Part shown: piece by piece, positions 12,836 through 18,985 of the stretch | Layout: the number at the start of each line of letters is the position of its first letter | Position numbering within the stretch: the stretch's first letter is position 1 | DNA from: JAVBNF01 sp031551725 | GTDB lineage: Bacteria; Bacteroidota; Bacteroidia; Bacteroidales; P3 | Reading direction: 5' to 3' | DNA length: 21,095 nucleotides | NCBI GenBank assembly: GCA_031551725.1 | Contig: JAVBNF010000036.1 | Span: 1-21,095, forward strand | Translations under genes and position numbers: made by a program | Notes under the pieces: generated by a model | The model's input: only the letters and a program-made list of their open reading frames with translations | What the model was told of the DNA's origin: nothing | Databases searched by the model: none

Positions 12836-13471
12836 CAACGAATCCTTTTCCCATGTTAACGGATTATTTTCAATATAATTAGAAATGTATTGATATGCCC
12901 GATTTGTTCGAATAATATGTTCATGAAAACGAGACTGCCAAGCAAAATCAGCATGAATTTGACGAGATTGAATGGTAACCGATGATTTAAAACCACGAAT
13001 AATGGATGCCAGATTTTTCGATTGTGGTCCGAATATCCCTGTAGAGACGCAATGCATTGCGTCTCTACAATTATCGTCATCCGCAAAATCAACCGTGGAG
13101 ACGCATTGCACTGCGTCTCTACAATTACCGTTGCCCGCGAATTCAACGGTAGAGACGCAATGCATTGCGTCTCTACAAACGGTATTATACCGATTTCGAC
13201 CAATAATGATAATCCCATGAAAATGATTGGGCATAACAACAAATCGCCCCAATTCTAAATTCATATCCGGTCGCAAGAAAACTGTTCGTAACCATTCTGT
13301 TTCTACAATTCTCCCTATCTCCGACAGATGCATTATATTACTTTCGATCTCTCCAAAATAACATTCCCGCTCTTTTGTACATATGGTTACAAAATAAGCG
13401 GCATTCCAACCATAATTCCATTTTGATGCGCGTGCAGAAGGTATTCTGTACATATTATTAAATTTTTCCAT
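12827..13471 (-). CDS. REP-associated tyrosine transposase (RAYT, Y1_Tnp) with internal repeat array
   Basis: 214 residues. RAYT enzymes are single-copy HUH nucleases related to IS200/IS605 TnpA that cut and move REP-type palindromes. The start WNYGWNAAYFVTICTKERECYFGE (18-41), the metal-binding HUH motif MPNHFHGIII (80-89, His83 and His85) and the C-terminal SRFHEHIIRT...YQYISNYIENNP (180-204; catalytic Tyr probably Tyr199, with Tyr195 as the alternative) are all present. Between the HUH motif and the C-terminal helix, residues ~99-144 are two and a half copies of an 18-residue repeat (CRDAMHCVSTVEFAGNGN and variants), encoded by array B. Without it the protein would be about 160 residues, a normal size. 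The stop TAG lies inside the third hairpin of array A. No frameshift is visible; activity is plausible but unproven. Confidence 0.88.
   Translation of the reverse strand: MEKFNNMYRIPSARASKWNYGWNAAYFVTICTKERECYFGEIESNIMHLSEIGRIVETEWLRTVFLRPDMNLELGRFVVMPNHFHGIIIIGRNRYNTVCRDAMHCVSTVEFAGNGNCRDAVQCVSTVDFADDDNCRDAMHCVSTGIFGPQSKNLASIIRGFKSSVTIQSRQIHADFAWQSRFHEHIIRTNRAYQYISNYIENNPLTWEKDSLKR
13041..13176. repeat. Palindrome array B: three hairpins inside the RAYT gene
   Basis: Cores are at 13041-13068, 13095-13122 and 13149-13176, with a period of exactly 54 bp (18 codons). The first and third are identical perfect palindromes (GTAGAGACGCAATG plus its complement). The second begins GTGGAGACGCATTGCA and is imperfect. 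The 26-bp spacers are 13069-13094 (AATTATCGTCATCCGC...) and 13123-13148 (AATTACCGTTGCCCGC...). The latter is nearly identical to the first spacer of array C, which points to copying between arrays. A separate small hairpin, CGGTA-TTA-TACCG, follows at 13180-13192. Confidence 0.92.
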
Positions 13472-13572
13472 GACATTTTTTAAGCACAGTAAAATTACAA
13501 ATAAAACCCTATGCGATTTCCTTAATAAATGTTAAAAATTTGTTAAATTTTTCAATTGACAGAATTTCACCC

Positions 13573-13745
13573 ATAGAGACGCAATGCATTGCGTCTCTAC
13601 AATTACCGTTGTCCGCGAATTCAACCGTGGAGACGCATTGCAATGCGTCTCCACAATTATCGACATCCATAAATTCCAACGTAGAGACGCAATGCATTGC
13701 GTCTCTACAAACAACGCCATCCACAAAAAACGGCAGAGACGCATT
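13573..13745. repeat. Palindrome array C: three hairpins and a half copy upstream of RAYT
   Basis: Cores are at 13573-13600 (first base A instead of G), 13627-13654 (GTGGAGACGCATTG paired with CAATGCGTCTCCAC, both arms changed together) and 13681-13708 (the common perfect form). A half copy GCAGAGACGCATT is at 13733-13745. The periods are 54, 54 and 52 bp. The array fills most of the 440-bp gap between the RAYT start and the tRNA gene; the rest (13472-13572 and 13746-13839) is AT-rich and shows nothing else. Confidence 0.9.
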
Positions 13746-13839
13746 AATTTTAGAATGATCATCATTGCTAAATCAATAAAATCAGAAAAACATAATACTT
13801 TTTCAGAAAAATTCATTAATTTTGTCGGGAAAGAAAAAG

Positions 13840-13876
13840 AAAACACCCAACTTGCATTCTGGGTGTAAGTTGGGTG
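13840..13876 (-). terminator. Terminator downstream of tRNA-Ser
   Basis: CACCCAACTT (13844-13853) and AAGTTGGGTG (13867-13876) form a perfect 10-bp stem. On the minus strand it is followed by TTTTCTTTTTC. It lies 37 bp after the tRNA 3' end. Confidence 0.8.
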
Positions 13877-13912
13877 CAAATCGCTTAATTTGTTTAAAAT
13901 CAAGACTATTCG

Positions 13913-14000
13913 CGGAGAGACAGGGATTCGAACCCTGGAGGCCCTTTTGGAGCCTACACACTTTCCAGGCGTGCGCCTTCGACCACTCGGCCATCTCTCC
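13913..14000 (-). tRNA. tRNA-Ser (anticodon GGA)
   Basis: On the minus strand the acceptor arms GGAGAGA (5', at 14000-13994) and TCTCTCC (3', at 13920-13914) pair perfectly, with discriminator G at 13913. The D-arm reads TGGCCGAGTGG, the anticodon loop CTGGAAA gives GGA (decoding UCC/UCU), a long variable arm of class II type follows, and GGTTCGAATCC is the T-loop. The length is 88 nt. The 3' CCA is not encoded (the next bases are CGAA). Transcription probably starts at the TACCTTTG box at 14046. Confidence 0.95.
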
Positions 14001-14038
14001 AATGCCTATTTCGAATTTTTAATTCCGAATTAGGGTTG

Positions 14039-14046
14039 CAAAGGTA
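14039..14046 (-). promoter_or_regulatory. Promoter of tRNA-Ser
   Basis: On the minus strand the sequence is TACCTTTGCAA, matching the TAnnTTTG box, 38 bp before the mature tRNA 5' end. Confidence 0.65.
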
Positions 14047-14087
14047 CAAAAAAAATTCTTATTTCCTAATAACAATTTCTTCTTCCT

Positions 14088-15098
14088 CTATTTCAACTCA
14101 AACCAAGCAAGAGCCGCAGCACCTAAAACGGCGCCGTTTTTGTCGTTGAGTTCAGATAGCAGTATTTTTGTCCGGGCTTCGCGCACGTAGTTTCCTTTAT
14201 CGTCGCGGCGACAGAAATTTTTCATCATATGTTCGTTCAAATATTTACGGGTTGGAGCAAGTAAAAGCTCGCCGGCATTCGCCAATCCGCCATAAATGAA
14301 AATAGCTTCGGGACTGGTTAAAACGATGGCATTTGTTAACCCATAAGCCAACATTTTTCCGGTTTCTTCGAACACTTCCAACGCCATTTGATCGCCTTGA
14401 AGCGCGGCATCACAAATATCTTTTGCCGTTACATCGAGGAAAGATATTTTTTTCAGCGTACTTTGGTCGGTAAAATAGTGGCGCGACATGACTTCGAAAG
14501 CTGTTTGCTTCAAGCCTGTTGCCGAAACGTAAGTTTCCAGGCAACCTCTGCGTCCGCAGCCGCAATGGCGGCCGTTAGGAACCATGGTAATGTGACCAAG
14601 TTCTCCGGCAAAACTGTCGGCGCCGTAAATCATTTCGCCGTTGCACACAATGCCGCTTCCCAAGCCTGTGCCTAAAGTTACAGAGATGAAATCGCGCATT
14701 CCGCGAGCACCGCCGTAAACCATTTCGCCGATAGCGGCAGCGTTGGCATCGTTGGTTAATTTAATCGGAATCCCGGTATAATATTTTTCAAACAGCTTGG
14801 CAATAGGAGCTACTTCGTGCTGCCACGGAAGATTGGCGGCAAATTCGATGGTTCCTTCATAGTAATTGGCATTCGGCGCACCGATACCAATGGCCATGAT
14901 CTGATGTTCTTCTTTTACTGTTTTTTGCAAACTTGTAATTGCATTATACAATTGAAAAACAAATTCTTCGGGGCGTGCTCCGGATGTATTTATCGGTGTG
15001 GGTGTTGAGCTTTCGCCCAAGATTTTTCCGTCTTTATCTACAAGTCCGATTTTGGTTGATGTTGCTCCAACATCAATTCCTACAACAACGTTTGTCAT
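14088..15098 (-). CDS. ROK-family sugar kinase (glucokinase-like)
   Basis: 336 residues. The ATP-binding start VVVGIDVGATSTKIGLVD (4-21), catalytic Asp117 in KLTNDANAAAIGE (113-125), LGTGLGSGIV (142-151) and the ROK zinc site GHITMVPNGRHCGCGRRGC (168-186; His169, Cys179, Cys181, Cys186) are all present, with GELGH before it. It has no N-terminal helix-turn-helix, so it is a kinase rather than a NagC/XylR-type repressor. It most likely phosphorylates glucose or a related hexose or N-acetylhexosamine in the cytoplasm with ATP. The MFS sugar transporter gene lies directly upstream on the same strand, so uptake and phosphorylation appear to be one unit. A long hairpin separates the two genes. Confidence 0.93.
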   Translation of the reverse strand: MTNVVVGIDVGATSTKIGLVDKDGKILGESSTPTPINTSGARPEEFVFQLYNAITSLQKTVKEEHQIMAIGIGAPNANYYEGTIEFAANLPWQHEVAPIAKLFEKYYTGIPIKLTNDANAAAIGEMVYGGARGMRDFISVTLGTGLGSGIVCNGEMIYGADSFAGELGHITMVPNGRHCGCGRRGCLETYVSATGLKQTAFEVMSRHYFTDQSTLKKISFLDVTAKDICDAALQGDQMALEVFEETGKMLAYGLTNAIVLTSPEAIFIYGGLANAGELLLAPTRKYLNEHMMKNFCRRDDKGNYVREARTKILLSELNDKNGAVLGAAALAWFELK

Positions 15099-15115
15099 GA
15101 TTTTTTATTTAATAA

Positions 15116-15184
15116 GACCGTAAGATGGTAAGACCGTAAGATCGTAAAAATCTTGCCATTTTACGATCTTGCTATCTTACGGTC
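15116..15184. repeat. Two-tier dyad between the transporter and the sugar kinase gene
   Basis: GACCGTAAGAT (15116-15126) pairs with ATCTTACGGTC (15174-15184), and AAGATCGTAAAA (15138-15149) with TTTTACGATCTT (15159-15170), giving one long hairpin with a small internal loop. GACCGTAAGAT also occurs a second time in direct orientation at 15132. It fills the intergenic gap within the presumed operon, where it could trim or attenuate the downstream kinase message. Confidence 0.7.
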
Positions 15185-15192
15185 TCCTTTAT

Positions 15193-16521
15193 TTATCTAA
15201 TTTTACTTAATTTAAATCCATATAATGCGATGTACAAATAACAAATAATCGGGATGATCAATGCCATGCGGATATCGGCGGCATCCGTGCAAACACCCAT
15301 CAATACAGGAACTACAGCGCCACCAACAATTAATGTATTGATAATTCCGGAAGCCATCGGCATTTCGGCAGGTTCCAAATCTTTCACCGCCAAGGAAAAA
15401 ATATTCGGGAACATGATGGAGTTGAAAAATCCGATGGATAACAAGGCCCACATTCCCACAGGTACTTCCATGGTCATTGCAAAGAAAACCAAAGCCGCGG
15501 CAATGATTCCAAACAAGCCTAAAGCGGCATTTGCATTTCCTTTGGAAAGCATCATGGCTGCATAGTTAACAACCGCAACGATCATGAAGAATCCGCCATA
15601 TTGAATTTGATATCCGGTAACGTACCAGCCGGCAACAAAAGCTACCAAAACAACAATTACGGAATACATATTTTTCTTTTTGTTTTCCAAGGTCCCCAAC
15701 ATAATGGACCCGAACAAACGTCCAACCATCGCACCGCCCCAATACATTGCAACCAACGTCACGGCGACGGCTTGCCCCATGCTGTCAATCAAATAAGGAA
15801 CAATTGCGGTTGATGTGCCCACTTCGGCGCCCACATACAAGAAAATACCAAGTGCGCCCAGCATTAAGTGAGGGTGTTTCCAAACGCTTTTACGTTGGGT
15901 GCCGGAACTTTCTTGTGCCAGTTCTGGCAGTTTGATAAATGAAACGCCAATAGCAATCAAGAAAACCAAAGCGCCGATGATTAAAAATGTTTGTTGAATG
16001 GCAGCATCTCCCATGTTGTTAAAAGCGAGGATTACCAAAAGTCCGATTAACAACGGAGCCACCATAGTTGCAATTGAGTTCAATGCCTGAACCAGATTCA
16101 TCCGTGCAGAAGCGGTTTCTTGAGGTCCCAAGACAACCACGTACGGATTGGCGACGGTTTGTAGAAACACAACGCCGGTTGCCATCACAAAAATAGCACC
16201 TAAAAAGAACGGATAAGCATGCATTTGCACGGCCGGCCAAAACAAAAAGGAACCGGTTGCCACGAACAATAATCCTACAACAACGCCCATTTTGTAGCCT
16301 ATTTTGCGGATAACACTTCCGCTTGCAAAAGAAAACAGAAAGTAGGTTACAAAAAAAGCAGCATTCACCAATTGAGCCTCGAAAGCATTCAAGTTAAATT
16401 GTGTTTGCACTAAATCTTTAAGCGCAATGTTGAAAGTGGTAATAAATCCGACAACAAAAAAGATCGACGCCATAAAACTCAATCCGAGTTTTAAATTGCC
16501 GTTCGTAGGTGTTTGATTCAT
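15193..16521 (-). CDS. MFS sugar transporter, FucP/GluP (FGHS) family
   Basis: 442 residues, hydrophobic throughout, with about 12 predictable membrane helices in the inner membrane. The start LKLGLSFMASIFFVVGFITT and the sequence NPYVVVLGPQETASARMNLV (124-143, followed by QALNS) are the marks of the fucose-galactose-glucose:H+ symporter family. RKIGYKMG is the loop between helices 2 and 3. It should import a hexose with protons; the ROK kinase encoded 94 bp downstream suggests glucose or a related sugar. In Bacteroidota this family also includes N-acetylglucosamine and fucose porters, so the substrate is open. A well-formed promoter lies 20 bp upstream of the start. Confidence 0.93.
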   Translation of the reverse strand: MNQTPTNGNLKLGLSFMASIFFVVGFITTFNIALKDLVQTQFNLNAFEAQLVNAAFFVTYFLFSFASGSVIRKIGYKMGVVVGLLFVATGSFLFWPAVQMHAYPFFLGAIFVMATGVVFLQTVANPYVVVLGPQETASARMNLVQALNSIATMVAPLLIGLLVILAFNNMGDAAIQQTFLIIGALVFLIAIGVSFIKLPELAQESSGTQRKSVWKHPHLMLGALGIFLYVGAEVGTSTAIVPYLIDSMGQAVAVTLVAMYWGGAMVGRLFGSIMLGTLENKKKNMYSVIVVLVAFVAGWYVTGYQIQYGGFFMIVAVVNYAAMMLSKGNANAALGLFGIIAAALVFFAMTMEVPVGMWALLSIGFFNSIMFPNIFSLAVKDLEPAEMPMASGIINTLIVGGAVVPVLMGVCTDAADIRMALIIPIICYLYIALYGFKLSKIR

Positions 16522-16540
16522 AAAGATGATTTTGAGATCG

Positions 16541-16572
16541 TAAAGTTATGAAATATTGATGAGATGTGCAAA
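16541..16572 (-). promoter_or_regulatory. Promoter of the sugar transporter-kinase unit
   Basis: On the minus strand TTTG (16572-16569) and TAACTTTA (16548-16541) are 20 bp apart, fitting the Bacteroidota consensus except for the last base of the -7 box. The start codon follows 19 bp downstream. Confidence 0.7.
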
Positions 16573-16618
16573 TAATTTTGATTTCGCCTGTGCGAAAGGA
16601 ATTCGCAGATTTTCGAAA

Positions 16619-16672
16619 TTGCGAATAAACAGTCAGCGCAGCTGACAAATACGCGTGGCGTTGCCGCGCAAT
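16619..16672. repeat. Dispersed hairpin element, family 2, copy b
   Basis: TTGCGAATAAAC is followed by a perfect hairpin GTCAGC-GCA-GCTGAC (16632-16646), then ATACGCGTGGCGTTGCCGCG and CAAT (16649-16672), which matches 19 of 24 bases of the element at 3702-3725. GCGTGGC-GTT-GCCGCGC forms a second stem. It lies between the divergent promoters of the transporter and the beta-barrel gene. Confidence 0.6.
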
Positions 16673-16695
16673 ACTTTTATTCCCTATTTTTTTTG

Positions 16696-16703
16696 TATCT
16701 TTG
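16696..16703 (+). promoter_or_regulatory. Promoter of the beta-barrel protein gene
   Basis: TATCTTTG followed by CATC matches the TAnnTTTG box. The ATG follows after only 17 bp, so the leader is about a dozen bases with no ribosome-binding site. Confidence 0.7.
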
Positions 16704-16720
16704 CATCATAAAATTCTTTT

Positions 16721-17476
16721 ATGAAACGTTTTCTTTTTCTCTTTTTGTTTTCAATTTCTCTTTTCGCGAAAGCGGCAGAGCAACCAACGTTCGATATTTT
16801 TCCCGAAGTAGATTTAGTAAGCCGTTATATGTGGCGCGGGTTTTCGGTGGCCGGACCGGGTGTTAATGCCATGGCAACCGGTGAAATGGCGTGGAACGGG
16901 AAAAATGCACTTACCTTGGACGCTTGGGGATATAATAGTTTTAACGAATCCATTAAAGAAATTGATTTGATATTGGCTTACAAACGTCAATTTTCGGAAA
17001 AACATGTGCTGCAATTAGGATTGGGAGATTATTGGTATGTCAATGAACGCGACAAAGGATTTTTTGATTACAGCAACGACAGCACTTTACACGCGTTGGA
17101 ACTTTTCGCAGTTTATACGTTTTCGTTTAATGCCACAAACCACTTGTCAATCCAGTGGGCAACACAGGTTTATGGTTGTGATAAAAAACCGGTAAACGAC
17201 GGCGGCGGTGTGGAACAAGCATATACAAGTTATCTGGAATTCCAATATGGCAGTGTGTTTGCAAAAAGATACAACTGGCATGCAACGCTTGGTTTCAATC
17301 CATACGACAGTCCGAAACACGAAACCGACAATTTTGCGCTCATCAACATCGGTTTAGGAATGGGTCGCAAATTTGAATTCGGCGAACGTACGTTTTTAAC
17401 GCCGCATGTGCTTTTTACCATGAATCCATCGTCCAATGATGCGTATATTACACTGAAGTTGGCGTTCGGATTTTAA
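16721..17476 (+). CDS. Predicted outer-membrane beta-barrel protein
   Basis: 251 residues. The signal peptide MKRFLFLFLFSISLFAKA is probably cut after AKA (residue 18). The mature protein has alternating hydrophobic strands, frequent aromatic girdle residues and a C-terminal Phe (LKLAFGF), the usual end of outer-membrane barrels. An early SRYMWRGFSVAGPG (34-47) recalls the 'Y-x-WRG' opening of TIGR02001-type barrel proteins, although that family link is from memory. With about 230 mature residues it would make a barrel of 8-12 strands. Substrate or partner are unknown. The next gene, a Na+/H+ antiporter, starts 49 bp downstream without a visible promoter and may be co-transcribed. Confidence 0.75.
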   Translation: MKRFLFLFLFSISLFAKAAEQPTFDIFPEVDLVSRYMWRGFSVAGPGVNAMATGEMAWNGKNALTLDAWGYNSFNESIKEIDLILAYKRQFSEKHVLQLGLGDYWYVNERDKGFFDYSNDSTLHALELFAVYTFSFNATNHLSIQWATQVYGCDKKPVNDGGGVEQAYTSYLEFQYGSVFAKRYNWHATLGFNPYDSPKHETDNFALINIGLGMGRKFEFGERTFLTPHVLFTMNPSSNDAYITLKLAFGF

Positions 17477-17525
17477 TAGTCAAGTTTTTATGGAATTAAA
17501 AAAGTAGGCAGAATAAATAATCTAC

Positions 17526-18914
17526 ATGGAATTTTACGGCGTTGTTATTCTTCTTCTGGCCATTGCAATAGGGTTGTCGCATGTTGCATCTAAGAGCAAA
17601 CTTCCTTATCCAATATTATTGTTGGCAGTGGGAGTGGGAGTAGGTTTTATTCCCGGATTCGGCAAACTTTCGGTTAATCCCGATGTGGTTTTCTTGATTT
17701 TTCTTCCTCCCATGCTTTATGATGCGGCCTACAACATTTCCTTTAAAGATTTTAAAGAAAATATGAGTACCATATCAGCTTTAGCAATATTGTTGATATT
17801 TATTACAATGACCGGCATTGCAGTTGTGGCTTATTACTGTATTCCCGACTTATCGTGGTCCGGCGCCTTTGTATTGGGAGCTATTCTTTCTCCTCCCGAT
17901 GCCATTGCAGCATCAGGGGTTACAAAAGGTTTGAATCTGCCGCATCGGACGCGTGTGATTTTGGAAGGAGAAAGTTTAGTAAATGACGCTTCGGCATTGG
18001 TGGCATTTCGTTTTGCAGTTGCAGCCGTGGCCGGCAGTTCGTTTGTTTTATGGGAAGCAGGACTTATGTTTATCATGTCGCTTGCAGGCGGATTCCTGGT
18101 TGGTTTTGTGCTTTGGTTTATCTTTGCGTTTATTGTAAGAAATCAGCGAATGCCGGGTGAAGTGACCGTGAGTTTGAATCTGCTGCTGCCATTTGTTGCA
18201 TACTTGCTGGCAGAAGATTTTCATGTATCCGGCGTTATTGCGGTGGTTACAGTGGGTTTGATTGTTGCTGCTCACAAAGATGAATTCTCTCCTCAAGTGG
18301 CCATCCAATCAAAATCTATATGGGATATTGGTATTTTTATTCTCGGCGGACTCATCTTTTTGTTAATCGGATTACAATTTCCACATGTATTGAAAAACAT
18401 TCCTCACGAATATATCGGAGCGCTTATGGGGTGTGCGTTTTTGATCTTTTTAGTTGCACTAATTATTCGGGTGGCATTTGTTTTTTGGGATCGGCAGGGG
18501 ATCAATAAACGGTTAAAAATATTGAAAAGGAAAGAAGAAATAATCGAAGCACAAATTCTTTACGACAAACAAGTTGCATATTGGCAAAAAGATAATCCCA
18601 GATTGGTTGCCAGGCATTTATTACGCATGTTCCGCCGCCGTAGCCGTTTGCTAAAAAGAATGGATCATTTGATGAATTATGAGCCGATGAGTTTTAAAGA
18701 GTCTTTGATTATTGGTTGGTCGGGCATGCGCGGAATTGTTTCGCTGGCTGCTGCTATATCATTGCCGTTGCTGATGGCCGATGGTACTGAATTTCCGCAA
18801 CGCGATGCAATCATTTTTCTGACCGTTGTTACGGTTATTCTTATGCTGACCATTCAAGGTTTAGGCTTACCGGTATTGCTTAAATGGTTGAATTTTGATG
18901 ATAAAAAACTTTAA
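17526..18914 (+). CDS. CPA1-family Na+/H+ (cation/proton) antiporter
   Basis: 462 residues, about 12 membrane helices, inner membrane. FLPPMLYDAAYN (59-70), ILSPPDAIAASGV (120-132, Asp125) and EGESLVNDASALVAFR (147-162) with the Asn153-Asp154 pair are the ion-translocation motifs of the electroneutral CPA1 (NhaP/NHE-like) exchangers; GWSGMRGIVSLAAAISLPL in the C-terminal part is also diagnostic. A charged cytoplasmic loop of about 80 residues (IKRL...SLLKRMDHL) separates the last helices. The large cytoplasmic tail of many homologues is missing: the protein ends ten residues after the last helix. It probably exports Na+ or K+ in exchange for H+ for pH and salt homeostasis. Confidence 0.92.
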   Translation: MEFYGVVILLLAIAIGLSHVASKSKLPYPILLLAVGVGVGFIPGFGKLSVNPDVVFLIFLPPMLYDAAYNISFKDFKENMSTISALAILLIFITMTGIAVVAYYCIPDLSWSGAFVLGAILSPPDAIAASGVTKGLNLPHRTRVILEGESLVNDASALVAFRFAVAAVAGSSFVLWEAGLMFIMSLAGGFLVGFVLWFIFAFIVRNQRMPGEVTVSLNLLLPFVAYLLAEDFHVSGVIAVVTVGLIVAAHKDEFSPQVAIQSKSIWDIGIFILGGLIFLLIGLQFPHVLKNIPHEYIGALMGCAFLIFLVALIIRVAFVFWDRQGINKRLKILKRKEEIIEAQILYDKQVAYWQKDNPRLVARHLLRMFRRRSRLLKRMDHLMNYEPMSFKESLIIGWSGMRGIVSLAAAISLPLLMADGTEFPQRDAIIFLTVVTVILMLTIQGLGLPVLLKWLNFDDKKL

Positions 18915-18970
18915 CAGATAAGAAACCTATTGATAGCAAATCACAGCCTCCCCAGTTCCTGTTTTTTTCG

Positions 18971-18978
18971 TACCTTTG
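18971..18978 (+). promoter_or_regulatory. Promoter immediately before the TPR gene
   Basis: TACCTTTG followed by CATAATT ends only seven bases before the ATG at 18986. A transcript from this box would start at or within a few bases of the start codon, implying a leaderless mRNA. Confidence 0.65.
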
Positions 18979-18985
18979 CATAATT

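Noticed and set aside
12531..12854. 107-codon minus-strand ORF overlapping the end of the RAYT gene
   Set aside because: Its first half is translated palindrome array (ETQCIASL and CRDAMH phrases in two frames) and its second half contains another palindrome (LVRRIRTN). The remaining ~35 residues match no family I know. It could hold a gene remnant but is not supported as a gene.
12856..13258. Open frames on both strands across array B (for example plus-strand 12972-13220 and 13022-13258)
   Set aside because: The palindrome with 54-bp period stays open in several frames on both strands, so these are by-products of the repeat; only the RAYT frame has motifs.
13041..13708. CRISPR array: 28-bp palindromic repeats separated by 26-bp spacers
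   Set aside because: The geometry is CRISPR-like, but the spacers are homologous to one another, the repeats vary with compensatory changes, arrays have only three units, one lies inside a coding region, and no cas gene is near.
13509..14022. Open frames across array C and the tRNA gene
   Set aside because: They run through palindromes and the tRNA-Ser gene and have no recognisable protein features.
14388..14675. 95-codon plus-strand ORF opposite the ROK kinase gene
   Set aside because: It is antisense to the conserved zinc and catalytic motifs and has no promoter or recognisable domain.
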